From Woeseiaceae bacterium (GTDB taxonomy: Bacteria; Pseudomonadota; Gammaproteobacteria; Steroidobacterales; Woeseiaceae), in contig JAJFKU010000011.1 in the NCBI GenBank assembly GCA_021773035.1, positions 1 through 38,519 on the forward strand: 38,519 nt of DNA, given 5' to 3'. The notes under the pieces are model-generated. The model worked only from the letters and a program-made list of their open reading frames with translations. It was not told where the DNA came from and did no database searches. Both the position numbers and the translations under genes were made by a program. Every line of letters begins with the position of its first letter. The stretch's first letter is position 1. Below are positions 1-8,693 of the stretch, piece after piece.

Positions 1-310
1 CGGGTGTTTTTCTACCCCCGGTGTTCACCGGGGGGGCCCTATGCCTTCTACCCGCCCCCCCGGCGCCGCCACCGCCCCTCCCGGATCAACACCTGTCCAG
101 CACGGCAACCGTTAACCGAAATACATGCCCGACTGTCGGGATGCGGTGGGAACGCCAATGACCTCGCCTGTGGGTCGTGAAGCGGTCTTTGGCGTTCCCA
201 CCGCATCCCCGCGCCGAACATCAATTCGTTGAACAAGCTTTGCCGCACTGTACGGTCGGGTCTGAGTCATTACAGCCAGCCACTTGAGTAGAACCGCCGT
301 CATTGCCCGT
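1..310. other. Intergenic segment at window edge, no gene supported
   Basis: No convincing coding region is seen before the AlaX gene. The stretch holds a short GC-rich hairpin at about 15-34 (CCCCCGGTG facing CACCGGGGG) and the longer inverted repeat at 138-209 listed separately. The window edge may cut off whatever lies to the left. Confidence 0.5.
138..209. repeat. 21-bp perfect inverted repeat with 30-nt loop
   Basis: Arms 138-158 and 189-209 are exact reverse complements, beginning GGGATGCGG and ending CCGCATCCC, separated by 30 nt. The structure could be a large hairpin in RNA or a small palindromic repeat of the REP/MITE type. There is no T-run after either arm, so a simple intrinsic terminator is unlikely. 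It lies just beyond the 3' end of the minus-strand AlaX gene. No other copy was noticed in this window. Confidence 0.8.
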
Positions 311-1009
311 TCAGCCGTCGAGATGAATGTTCACACGCCGGTTCTGGCGGCCTTTCTTTTCGACTTTGCCGATACGCACCGCACCGACCTCCGCGCTCGA
401 TCGGACATGCGTTCCCCCGCAAGGCTGCAGGTCGACGCCCTCGATTTCCAACAAGCGAATCACACCCTTGCCCCGTGGAGGTTGCACGGACATCGTGCGT
501 ACGAGATCCGGGTTCGCGTCGAGCTCCGCCTCGTCTATCCACCGGCATGAAACGGCATGATCGCCGGCAACGAGCTCGTTCAGCCCGGCTTGCACCGCTT
601 CCTTGTCGACGGTGTCGGTCATGTCGAAGTCGAGTCGGCTTTTGGCCACCGAAATGTTGCCGCCGGTCACACCGTATCGTAATACCGCACCGAGCAGGTG
701 CATTGCGGTATGCATGCGCATGTGTATGAATCGGCGGGACCAGTCCAGCCGGAGCTCAACGCTCGCGCCAACGGGCGGTGGCGTTGCGCCTTCCGCGACA
801 AAGTGTCGAATGCCTTCGGGACTGTTGCGGGTATCGGCTATTTGCACCTCGCCGCCGTCCCAGGCCAGTACCCCGGTGTCGCCGGGTTGTCCGCCGCCCA
901 GGGGATAGAAAACGGTTTGATCGACGCAAACGCTGGTCTCGTCGGACACGGTGACGGCGGCGCTACAGGATTTGAGATAGGAATCTTCCCGAAACAGTTC
1001 TTTGGTCAA
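311..1009 (-). CDS. alaX: AlaX-type alanyl-tRNA editing protein
   Basis: A free-standing homologue of the editing domain of alanyl-tRNA synthetase. Members hydrolyse mischarged Ser-tRNA(Ala) or Gly-tRNA(Ala) in the cytosol. The 232-residue protein shows the family's zinc/catalytic motifs: HTAMH in the middle (HxxxH) and CGGTH near the C-terminus, plus the N-terminal glycine-rich segment GGGQPGD found in the TGS-less AlaX/AlaRS editing fold. The length fits the AlaX-M class. The start appears to be TTG at 1009, with GGGGAAAG placed about eight bases upstream on the minus strand. It stands alone and is divergent from the tryptophanase-like gene. The family call is firm; which mischarged amino acid it clears cannot be told from the sequence. 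Confidence 0.92.
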   Translation of the reverse strand: MTKELFREDSYLKSCSAAVTVSDETSVCVDQTVFYPLGGGQPGDTGVLAWDGGEVQIADTRNSPEGIRHFVAEGATPPPVGASVELRLDWSRRFIHMRMHTAMHLLGAVLRYGVTGGNISVAKSRLDFDMTDTVDKEAVQAGLNELVAGDHAVSCRWIDEAELDANPDLVRTMSVQPPRGKGVIRLLEIEGVDLQPCGGTHVRSSAEVGAVRIGKVEKKGRQNRRVNIHLDG

Positions 1010-1263
1010 TTTTCTTTCCCCGGTTGAGTATCCGTGTCCAAGCGTACAAGTTACGTTCTGGGACGCGTTGGATCAACAGTATCAGTCGTGGCAAATAGGT
1101 AGAAGTCCCTACGCAACGCGCGTTTTCAATCAGCGGCTCTCGCTCTAGAATCAACAGGGAGTTAATCAGGCGTTGAGCGCGGTCCGTTCGGGAACAGGCA
1201 ACCGCAGCGCTTATGCCCTGATGCCGAATCATTCATGTCGGGGTTTGCCACAGGAGCCTCAGC
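1010..1263. promoter_or_regulatory. Divergent intergenic region between alaX and the tryptophanase-like gene
   Basis: 254 bp between two divergently transcribed genes; promoters for both should lie here. An AGGAG ribosome site precedes the ATG at 1264. I see no TnaC-like leader peptide with the conserved tryptophan and proline arrangement, so regulation like that of the E. coli tna operon is not supported. Confidence 0.4.
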
Positions 1264-2640
1264 ATGAAGACCATCATCGAACCTTTTCGTATCAAGACCG
1301 TCGAGCCGATCCGGCTCAGCAGCGTAGAAGAGCGGCGTGCGCTATTGCGGGACGCCTGTTACAACCCGTTTCTTCTGAAGTCCGACGACGTGATCATAGA
1401 CCTTTTGACGGACTCCGGAACGTCGGCGATGAGTGCAGCGCAATGGTCTGTGTTGATGGCTGGCGATGAAAGTTACGCCGGCTCGCCTTCCTACAGTCGT
1501 TTCAAGGCGGCCGTGCAGGAACTGATGCCGTTCAAACACATCATACCGACGCACCAGGGACGTGCTGCCGAGAATATCCTGTTCTCTCTGATCGGCGGAG
1601 CCGGCAAGTTCATTCCCTCGAATACGCATTTCGATACGACGCGAAGCAACGTCGAGGCGTCGGGCGCGACGGCCTGCGACCTGGTGATCGAAGAGGGGCA
1701 GGACCCGGCCTGTACACACCCGTTCAAGGGGAATATGGATGTCGCAAGACTCGGCCGGTTTCTGCAAGAGCACGAGGGCCATGTGCCCTGCGTAATGACG
1801 ACGATTACGAACAACGCCGGTGGCGGCCAGCCGGTCAGCCTCGAGAATATCGCCGCCACGGCCGAGCTGGCACACCGATTCAATCTGCCGTTTTTCATCG
1901 ACGGCTGTCGATTCGCGGAAAACGCCTACTTCATCAAGTTGCGGGAAGCAGGCTACGCGGACCGGTCTGTCGTCGACATCGTGCGCGAGATGTTCTCGCA
2001 CGCCGACGGCATGACGATGAGTGCGAAGAAAGACGCTTTCGCGAATATCGGCGGCTGGCTGGCGCTGGAAGACGACACGCTGGCGGAACGCGCCCGGACA
2101 CGACTGATCCAGATCGAGGGTTTTCCAACCTACGGCGGACTGGCGGGGCGCGACCTCGAGGCTATCGCCCAGGGATTGACGGAGATCGTTGACGAAGATT
2201 ACCTGGCGTACCGGTTGCGAACCTGCGAATACATCGTCGAACGCCTGATCGAGCAGGGCGTCCCGGTAGTCCTGCCGGCGGGCGGTCACGCGGTATTCGT
2301 CGATGCCCGCGCCTGGCTGCCGCATATTTCACCGCTGCAATACCCGGGGCAGGCCGTGGTCGCCGGTCTTTACGAACTCGGCGGTATCCGCGCCTGTGAG
2401 ATCGGTACCGTGATGTTCGGTCGCAAGACAGACGGCAGCGAGGAAGCCGCGCCGATGGATCTGGTTCGGCTTGCGATGCCGCGACGTGTTTACACCCAGT
2501 CGCACGCCGACTACATCGTCGAGGTATTCGACGAGCTAAACCAGGTCAAAGAGCGTCTGTCCGGCTTCAGAATTTACGACGAGCCGCCGACACTCCGGCA
2601 TTTCACATCGAAGTTCGAGCGACTGGCAAAGGCACATTGA
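1264..2640 (+). CDS. tnaA: Tryptophanase / beta-eliminating PLP lyase
   Basis: A PLP-dependent beta-eliminating lyase of 458 residues, full length for the tryptophanase/tyrosine phenol-lyase family. Family landmarks include DLLTDSGT near residue 45, IPTHQGR near 95, the PLP-binding lysine in MSAKKDA near 257, and the terminal segment RHFTSKF. Tryptophanase and tyrosine phenol-lyase are hard to separate, and overall similarity is mixed (AMSAAQW and YAGS recall tyrosine phenol-lyase). Three specificity positions favour tryptophanase. There is Asp in HFDTTR where phenol-lyases have Thr124. There is Ile in CEIGTV where phenol-lyases have Arg381. There is His in RHFT where phenol-lyases have Phe. 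Expected products are indole, pyruvate and ammonia. The ATG at 1264 has a good AGGAG site. It is convergent with the next gene, so probably monocistronic. Confidence 0.85.
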   Translation: MKTIIEPFRIKTVEPIRLSSVEERRALLRDACYNPFLLKSDDVIIDLLTDSGTSAMSAAQWSVLMAGDESYAGSPSYSRFKAAVQELMPFKHIIPTHQGRAAENILFSLIGGAGKFIPSNTHFDTTRSNVEASGATACDLVIEEGQDPACTHPFKGNMDVARLGRFLQEHEGHVPCVMTTITNNAGGGQPVSLENIAATAELAHRFNLPFFIDGCRFAENAYFIKLREAGYADRSVVDIVREMFSHADGMTMSAKKDAFANIGGWLALEDDTLAERARTRLIQIEGFPTYGGLAGRDLEAIAQGLTEIVDEDYLAYRLRTCEYIVERLIEQGVPVVLPAGGHAVFVDARAWLPHISPLQYPGQAVVAGLYELGGIRACEIGTVMFGRKTDGSEEAAPMDLVRLAMPRRVYTQSHADYIVEVFDELNQVKERLSGFRIYDEPPTLRHFTSKFERLAKAH

Positions 2641-2651
2641 GCCCGAGCGTG

Positions 2652-3632
2652 TTAGCGCGGCGCTGTGCGCGAAAGACAATACTGCTCGTTCTCGGCGGCG
2701 ACCGCGTAACCGCGATCCCGGATGTTCCTGGATTCGCCGGAGCCGGGTAGCAGCGCCGGATTGCTGTGATTCAGGTGGATAAAGCGAATCTTCTTCTTTT
2801 CGCTCGCGGGCAACTCGTCGAAACGCGACATCGACTCCAGGATCTTGGGGTGAGGAAACTGGCTGATGTTGGGCATCTCGTCGCCGTAGAACGTGGCATC
2901 CAGAAACGCGATGTCGGTTTGTGCGATCAGTGACTCGATCTTTACTCCCATGTCGTCGAGCTGACTCCAGCTGTCGATATCCGGGATGAAGATGGCACTT
3001 CGTGCGGGCCCTTCAATGACGAACCCGACGGTTTCAGAATATTCTCGCCGGTGCGGGACTAAAAATGGAGTAACGCGTACCGACTCTGACAGCGCGACCG
3101 CCTCGCCATCGAGTAAAGCCTCAATCGCAATGTTCTTATAGCGAACCAGTTGATCCCACGGCCCGTTGTTCTCCAGGAACTGCTTCATTTCCGGCATCGC
3201 ATAGATGGGCAGGGACGCCGTACGCGCGGCTTCGTGGCCAAATTGCGCGAGACCCGTGTAGTGACCGAGGTGCGCATGTGTCAGAAAGAGTCCGTCGAGG
3301 CCGATATAGCGTTTCGCCGGGAATGCCTCGTCGAGCGTTTGCAATTGTCTCTTAAGGTCCGGCGTTGCCTCGAACAACCACCGTCTGATTGGCGTGGCCC
3401 GAGAGTCGACTAAAGCGATCGATGTCGCCAGCCGGGCAAGGGCGGGTGTTCTCCATGCGGGGTCTTCCGGGTGACCCAGTTGAGGACGGCCTGCGTCCTG
3501 AGCTGTTCCCAATACCAGCAACGAAACCTCGCACTCTGAGACATTGACCGCCGCTGCCGTCACGTTCTGAGCGGCTGCCGAAGCACCGAATAACAGCGCC
3601 AGGCTACTCACCCAGACAAAACCTGTTCTCAT
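2652..3632 (-). CDS. Exported PqqB-like metallo-beta-lactamase-fold hydrolase
   Basis: 326 residues with an N-terminal signal peptide: Arg near the start, a hydrophobic stretch VSSLALLFGA, and an Ala-rich cleavage region ASAAAQ around residue 22. The mature part has the metallo-beta-lactamase core. LTHAHLGHYTGL is the HxHxxH metal motif; a downstream PHRREYSETVGF segment, PDID and IHLNHSNP supply likely further ligands. The segment VLGTAQDAGRPQ resembles the N-terminal strand of PqqB. No other pqq genes are present, so a role in PQQ synthesis is not supported. I infer a periplasmic hydrolase of unknown substrate. The start ATG has GGGAAA upstream. It ends 11 bp from the tryptophanase-like gene, tail to tail. 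Confidence 0.8.
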   Translation of the reverse strand: MRTGFVWVSSLALLFGASAAAQNVTAAAVNVSECEVSLLVLGTAQDAGRPQLGHPEDPAWRTPALARLATSIALVDSRATPIRRWLFEATPDLKRQLQTLDEAFPAKRYIGLDGLFLTHAHLGHYTGLAQFGHEAARTASLPIYAMPEMKQFLENNGPWDQLVRYKNIAIEALLDGEAVALSESVRVTPFLVPHRREYSETVGFVIEGPARSAIFIPDIDSWSQLDDMGVKIESLIAQTDIAFLDATFYGDEMPNISQFPHPKILESMSRFDELPASEKKKIRFIHLNHSNPALLPGSGESRNIRDRGYAVAAENEQYCLSRTAPR

Positions 3633-3962
3633 GCTATTTCCCGATGTCGTTCAATAGCTGGAGTGTAGCGTCCTCCGTTGTCTGCTTCAGCATTGCCCGT
3701 CGCATGCGTCAAACCCGGAGTAGTGGCTACTCGAAGATATAATCAAGAAACACAGTGTTCAGGCCCGCTGGCGCAGCTGTACCTGACTGTAATGCCGTAC
3801 TCATTATGGTAAATTGCGCCCATCACCGTCTGTATTTTCAACCCAATCAGGTTGCGGAGATTGACTGCTTTAAATCTCTCATCCGTCGCCTGGTACTGGG
3901 TGTGTTTCTTAGAGGATAGAAGAAGTGATCGTAGCCAACTCCTTGAATAAACTGGTTTTGTG
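3633..3962. other. Intergenic region, probable promoter region
   Basis: 330 bp between the exported hydrolase (leftward) and the ANTAR regulator (rightward). No ORF or tRNA is supported. Promoters for both directions are expected here. A weak hairpin GAGATTG...AAATCTC lies near 3858-3879, but I cannot assign it a role. Confidence 0.4.
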
Positions 3963-4640
3963 ATGGTTGCCCGTATTAGTCAGCCAGATGGACACACTGC
4001 CGAGGTGAAAGCGGTAGCGGCGACCAGCAGGATTCTCGTGGTGGATGACGAACCGCTGATCGTCGCCACGCTCAGCCAGGGCCTGGAGCAGGCCGGCTAC
4101 GATGTCATTACCACGCTCTCCGGAGAGGAGGCCGTACAAATCTGTGAGCGTCAGTCGCCGGACCTCGCCATTCTGGACGTTCGTATCCCGGATATCAGTG
4201 GTCTGGACGCAGCTCGATGCATCCGGGATCGTACCGAAGTTCCGTTCCTGTTCTTGTCGGCTTACGGTGACAAGGCCACCGTCGATGCGGCTGTCGAACA
4301 AGGTGCACTTGGATATCTGGTCAAGCCGATCGACGTTACCCAGTTAGTGCCTGCCGTGGAGGCGGCTCTGGCTCGCGCTGCGGACCTGCGGGAGTTGCAA
4401 AGAAAGGAGGCGAACCTCCATTCGGGCATGATCGAAGGACGCACAATCAGCGTTGCAGTCGGACTGTTGATGGAGCGCTATCATATCGGCGAGGAAACCG
4501 CATTCGACGTGCTGCGGGCCGAAGCTCGCTCCCGGCGGTGTAAAGTACTCGATCTGACGACGGATATCTCGCAGGCATTCAATACCCTGGCGACACTCCG
4601 AGAGCGAGTATTCAAGCTCAAAGAAAAGCGCTATGGGTGA
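3963..4640 (+). CDS. ANTAR-domain response regulator
   Basis: 225 residues (226 if the overlapping GTG at 3960 is used). A CheY-like receiver begins at ILVVDDEPL near residue 25. It has the phospho-acceptor Asp in LAILDVRIPD near residue 72, Ser in FLSAY and Lys in LVKPID, so the phosphorylation site is intact. After a short coiled linker, the C-terminal 60 residues form an ANTAR domain (ISVAVGLLMERYHIGEETAF...). ANTAR domains bind paired hexaloop hairpins in nascent RNA and cause antitermination. The stop overlaps the start of the histidine kinase by eight bases, so the two are translationally coupled and surely form a pair. The RNA target is not evident here. Confidence 0.93.
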   Translation: MVARISQPDGHTAEVKAVAATSRILVVDDEPLIVATLSQGLEQAGYDVITTLSGEEAVQICERQSPDLAILDVRIPDISGLDAARCIRDRTEVPFLFLSAYGDKATVDAAVEQGALGYLVKPIDVTQLVPAVEAALARAADLRELQRKEANLHSGMIEGRTISVAVGLLMERYHIGEETAFDVLRAEARSRRCKVLDLTTDISQAFNTLATLRERVFKLKEKRYG

Positions 4641-5766
4641 TCGGAGTTCTCCTGTTTCCGATCCTCACACGCCGGTTTCCCTTACAGATACAAAATCTGA
4701 AGCCCGGGCCGAATTCAGTCAGTTCCTCTTCAGACGGGCGCTCGACAGTGTGGTGACCAACGTGATGGTTTCGGATCGCGAGCACAATATTATCTACATG
4801 AACGAAACGGCCAAACAGATGTTTCAGTCTGCATCGGCGGAGCTGCGCAGCGAGCTTCCGGACTTCGACGCGGATTGCCTGATCGGCACCAATATCGATG
4901 CATTTCACCGCAAGCCGATGCGACAGCGTTATTTACTTGAGCGGCTTGACGATACCTATAAGACCCAACTGACGGTGGGCGGCCGGACGTTTCGTTTGAT
5001 CGCGAACCCGATAATCAATAACGGCGATCGCTTAGGGACAGTGGTCGAGTGGAGCGATCTGACGGCGCAGCTCGAGCTTGAGGAGGATGCACGGAGACGC
5101 GTCGACGCCGAGCACCGCAGAAAGAAGGAGTTGATGAATACCATCATCCGCGAACTCCACCATCGCATAAAAAACGACCTGCAGGGCGTGGTTGGCCTGC
5201 TGCGGCAGTCTGTATCGAACTCTCCGGAAAACGTTGTAATCATCGACGATGCCATCAAGCAGATCAGTGCGGTTGCAGCGGTGTACAACCTTCAAGCCGC
5301 GTCTATAAGCCTCAATCTGAAACTGATGGACATGGTGAATACGCTCGTTACAGTGGCGAGCGTCACAAAACAGGTACAGCTGGAAGTTTCGATGTGTGAG
5401 GACGACATTCGCGAATTCTACGTCAGTGAGCGAGCGGCAGTGCCGCTGGCTCTGGTGATCACCGAGTTGCTGACTAATGCCGTCAAACACAGTTCCCGCT
5501 CCGGTCGCCGCGACCGTATTCTGATAAAACTGGAGCGGCAGGCAAGCGGTGTGCGGATGTGCATCTGTAACGACACGGACTGCCGTTCGGACATGTTCGA
5601 TTACGCTAGCGGCAGCGGAATCGGGACAGGGCTAAAACTGGTCGGCACCCTGCTGCCCGAGCCGGGCAGCGAGCTGTCGTTCGATGTGACAGACAACGCC
5701 GTTGCCGCGGTACTGCTGATGGACCCTCCGGTTCTGCATGGGAAAACCAAGGGCCTCGAGCACTAG
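4633..5766 (+). CDS. PAS-containing HisKA_2-family sensor histidine kinase
   Basis: 377 residues, soluble. A PAS domain spans about residues 30-145 (VTNVMVSDREHNIIYMNE ... GTVVEWSDLT). A short coiled coil leads to the dimerisation/phosphoacceptor region ELHHRIKND near 175-180, which is the HisKA_2 (EutW/Pdtas-like) signature, with the His of HRIKND as likely acceptor. A HATPase domain follows, with the N-box ELLTNAVKHS near 276 and a G-rich segment SGSGIGTGLKLV near 330. This kinase class typically pairs with ANTAR regulators, as here. No transmembrane segment is seen, so the signal is cytoplasmic. The PAS domain is nearly the same as the two in the nearby chemoreceptor. Confidence 0.92.
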   Translation: MGDRSSPVSDPHTPVSLTDTKSEARAEFSQFLFRRALDSVVTNVMVSDREHNIIYMNETAKQMFQSASAELRSELPDFDADCLIGTNIDAFHRKPMRQRYLLERLDDTYKTQLTVGGRTFRLIANPIINNGDRLGTVVEWSDLTAQLELEEDARRRVDAEHRRKKELMNTIIRELHHRIKNDLQGVVGLLRQSVSNSPENVVIIDDAIKQISAVAAVYNLQAASISLNLKLMDMVNTLVTVASVTKQVQLEVSMCEDDIREFYVSERAAVPLALVITELLTNAVKHSSRSGRRDRILIKLERQASGVRMCICNDTDCRSDMFDYASGSGIGTGLKLVGTLLPEPGSELSFDVTDNAVAAVLLMDPPVLHGKTKGLEH

Positions 5767-6222
5767 CTACGTCGCTGCGGCCATAGCGCGCTCCGTTCCG
5801 TCGCGAGCTCGAAACGGCACAGATTCCGGGTTCCGGCAAAGTCCTAAAGTTCCCCGGCGCACCGGTCGATACAGACTGCGACACGAAGCAGAATCCGCTG
5901 CAATGCCATGCCTCGACGCCAACGATACGCGTCGGTCGCTCGGTCCCCACGCAGCTCTGCATCGGCATCGCCCATCTCCCGCGATGCTATATCCCTGAGG
6001 CCAGACACTCCGCCTTGATCGAATGCTACGCCCGTAATGACGTGGCTTTGAATGCGTTGCCGTACTTTTTTTATGGCGTTCGCAGCGATCGGTTGAGTCA
6101 GCGCCAAACCCTGACATGCGGCCGATTAGCAAAGAATTTTGTTGATTGAGCCCAATAGCCTCGAGCGATGGGCATCGATTCGGAACTGGAGGTGCCGGCG
6201 GCTTGCCGGCCGGGAGATAGCA
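5767..6222. other. Long leader/intergenic region upstream of small protein and chemoreceptor
   Basis: 456 bp without a supported gene. A hairpin GCCGGC-GGCTT-GCCGGC sits at about 6193-6209 just before the ribosome site of the small protein. The length of this leader next to an ANTAR regulator makes an RNA target conceivable, but I cannot identify the required pair of hexaloop hairpins by eye. Confidence 0.4.
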
Positions 6223-6579
6223 ATGATTGAGGATAAAGCAGAGGTCGAAACGGCCATTTACGACCATCGCTTCGGGAGCCCGAGGCACTTGTCGAGAGCA
6301 GGGAACGAGGCTGCCGACGCGAAGCATTCAGTCAAGCAGGAAGCAGCACAACTGCTGTTCGACTCCCTGGACTGTCTGCATGACGCTATTGCCGCCCAAA
6401 AAAAAGGTGAGCAGATCGATACGGCTTCTCTGTTGGCACTGCGGCAGAGACTGGAGGGAGTTGTGCGGATGCAAAGGCTTCTGCGAGTCGTGAAGCAGCG
6501 CGCCGGGAGCAACGGCTTAGAGAGTCCCAAATGGCAGGAGCTATATCGCGCCACTTACACAAACGATGAGAGAGGTTAG
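6223..6579 (+). CDS. Small protein of unknown function upstream of chemoreceptor
   Basis: 118 residues from the ATG at 6223, which has a good GGGAG site; an in-frame ATG at 6139 lacks one. The protein is soluble, acidic to neutral and mostly helical. It has a Lys/Gln-rich middle ([10 protein letters not shown]) and a C-terminal [14 protein letters not shown] helix. I do not recognise a domain. It ends four bases before the chemoreceptor start, so the two are cotranscribed and translationally linked. A role in the same signalling pathway is inferred from position only. Confidence 0.7.
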   Translation: MIEDKAEVETAIYDHRFGSPRHLSRAGNEAADAKHSVKQEAAQLLFDSLDCLHDAIAAQKKGEQIDTASLLALRQRLEGVVRMQRLLRVVKQRAGSNGLESPKWQELYRATYTNDERG

Positions 6580-6583
6580 TCCG

Positions 6584-8641
6584 ATGAACACGATAAACAA
6601 CATGCAGTTCAAATGGAAACTTCTGTTGGCGCTTCTGGCCCCAACCGGAGGGCTGGTGTACTACGCCACGTTGAGTTCGCCGGCAGTAGCTCTTATCGCT
6701 ATTGCGGTGGGCTCGGTCGTTGCAGTCGGCGTCACCCGCTCGTCGGGTGTGGCCGGAATCGGCGCTGGTGCGGCGCACAACAGCCGTATCAGGCAGGCGC
6801 TGGACAATGTATCGGCGAACGTCATGGTCGCGGACACGAACCTCGACATCATCTATATGAACGATACGGTTAGCGAGATGTTTCGTAACGCGGAGAGCGA
6901 CATTCGCAAGGATCTGCCGGGCTTCGATGTCAGGACTTTGATCGGTACCAATATCGACAGCTTTCACAAAGCCCCGTCCCATCAGCGTCGTCTGTTAGCC
7001 GATCTGAGCGGCACTTTCGAGTCGCAGCTGAGCGTGGGTGGCCGGTCCTTCCGCTTCATCGCCAATCCGATCGTGGCCGAGGACGGCGAACGTATCGGCA
7101 CGGTGGTTGAGTGGGCGGACCAGACGGAGCAGTTGGAGCGCGAGGAAGAAGATCGTCTGCAGGCAGAGAAAGAGCGCCAGGCCGCGGTCGAAAACGGTCG
7201 CGTCAGGCAGGCCTTGGACGGGGTCAGCGGCAATGTGATGGTGGCCGATGCCGATCTGAATATTGTCTACATGAACGACACGGTAACGGCACTGTTCCGC
7301 GACGCCGAGGCGGACATCCGCAAGGATCTGCCCAACTTCGATGCTAGTAAGCTGATGGGTACGTGTATCGACATGTTCCATAAAAATCCCGCCCATCAGC
7401 GCAGCTTGCTGGCCGGTCTGAACAAGACCCATACGGCCGAGCTGAAAGTCGGCGGCCGCACGCTGAAAGTCGTCGCGAATCCGGTTGTCGGCGATGATGG
7501 TGAGCGCCTGGGCACGGTGGTCGAATGGACCGATCGCACCCAGGAACTGGTCGTGGAAAACGAGATCCAGTCAATTGTCGACGGGGTAGTATCGGGAGAT
7601 CTGACTCGTCGCATAGCACTCGCCGGCAAGAGCGGTTTCTTCGAGAAGCTCGGCCGGGGAATCAACGATCTGGTGGACAAGGTCAGCGATGTGGTGGGGA
7701 ATGCCAAGTCGGCTGCGAATTCGGTCGGTCACAGTGCGCAGGAAATTTCCGACGGTAACGTCAACCTGAGTCAGCGCACCGAAGAGCAGGCCGCCAGCCT
7801 GGAAGAAACCGCCTCCAGCATGGAGCAGATGACCAGCACGGTGCAGCAAAGTGCCGATAACGCACAGCAGGCGAATCAGCTGGCGGTGGCGGCACGAGAC
7901 ATGGCGCAGAAAGGCAGCGAAGTTGTTGACGGTGCGGTGACCGCAATGAACGGCATCAACGAATCCAGTAGCAAAATCGCCGAAATTACCACCGTGATCA
8001 ACGAAATCGCGTTTCAAACCAATCTGCTGGCGCTGAATGCCTCGGTAGAAGCGGCACGAGCCGGGGATCAGGGACGCGGTTTCGCGGTGGTTGCAACCGA
8101 GGTGCGCAACCTTGCCGGACGCAGTGCCACCGCGGCCAAGGAGATCAAGGACCTGATAGAAGACAGTGTGCAGCGAGTCGAGGGTGGCACGCGGCTGGTC
8201 AACGAATCGGGCGAGGTGCTGCAGGAAATCGTCACGTCGGTGAAAAAAGTCACCGACGTAGTGGGCGAGATATCGGCGGCCAGCATAGAACAGTCTACCG
8301 GCATTGCTCAGGTCAACAAGGCGGTTGTCGAGATGGACGAAATGACGCAGCAGAACGCGGCATTGGTCGAGCAGGCGGCTGCGGCGAGCGAGTCGATGAG
8401 CGAGCAGGCGAACGAGCTGCTGGAAATGATGGCGTCTTACGACATCGGCGATGCGGCAGCCGAAGCGGAGCAGGTCAGAGCCACCACCGGCAACGGCAAA
8501 AACAGGAATGAGGAGCGCCGGTCTGCCGGCAGGCCGTGGACCGGTCGTGGCGCGAACTCTGCCGATACCGGGAACGGCGCGGCGGCAATGGCGCAGCCGG
8601 CCTCGAACGGCACCGATGACGGTGCATGGACGGAGTTCTGA
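6584..8641 (+). CDS. Methyl-accepting chemotaxis protein with two PAS domains
   Basis: 685 residues from the ATG at 6584, preceded by GAGAGG; an upstream in-frame ATG at 6566 overlaps the previous gene. Two closely spaced N-terminal hydrophobic segments (about 10-30 and 37-55) form a hairpin in the membrane with almost no periplasmic loop. Two tandem PAS domains (about 70-190 and 205-325) match each other and the PAS of the histidine kinase. A HAMP-like linker ([12 protein letters not shown]) and a full signalling domain follow, with the hairpin tip [20 protein letters not shown]. The C-terminus ends in AWTEF, matching the xWxxF pentapeptide that tethers CheR/CheB. It probably senses a cytoplasmic redox or ligand signal, as in energy taxis. 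Confidence 0.95.
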   Translation: MNTINNMQFKWKLLLALLAPTGGLVYYATLSSPAVALIAIAVGSVVAVGVTRSSGVAGIGAGAAHNSRIRQALDNVSANVMVADTNLDIIYMNDTVSEMFRNAESDIRKDLPGFDVRTLIGTNIDSFHKAPSHQRRLLADLSGTFESQLSVGGRSFRFIANPIVAEDGERIGTVVEWADQTEQLEREEEDRLQAEKERQAAVENGRVRQALDGVSGNVMVADADLNIVYMNDTVTALFRDAEADIRKDLPNFDASKLMGTCIDMFHKNPAHQRSLLAGLNKTHTAELKVGGRTLKVVANPVVGDDGERLGTVVEWTDRTQELVVENEIQSIVDGVVSGDLTRRIALAGKSGFFEKLGRGINDLVDKVSDVVGNAKSAANSVGHSAQEISDGNVNLSQRTEEQAASLEETASSMEQMTSTVQQSADNAQQANQLAVAARDMAQKGSEVVDGAVTAMNGINESSSKIAEITTVINEIAFQTNLLALNASVEAARAGDQGRGFAVVATEVRNLAGRSATAAKEIKDLIEDSVQRVEGGTRLVNESGEVLQEIVTSVKKVTDVVGEISAASIEQSTGIAQVNKAVVEMDEMTQQNAALVEQAAAASESMSEQANELLEMMASYDIGDAAAEAEQVRATTGNGKNRNEERRSAGRPWTGRGANSADTGNGAAAMAQPASNGTDDGAWTEF

Positions 8642-8693
8642 GTGCCGGGTGGTATGTGCCGCTCGTTCGAATGCTTATCGTCGATAGTCTTCG

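Noticed and set aside
1342..2325. Long minus-strand ORF of 327 codons opposite the tryptophanase-like gene
   Set aside because: It mirrors a clearly conserved gene on the other strand, has no family match, and arises from codon bias.
5767..6222. ANTAR-target hairpin pair in the leader before the chemoreceptor
   Set aside because: One hairpin is visible, but the defining two hexaloops with A1 and G4 could not be identified.
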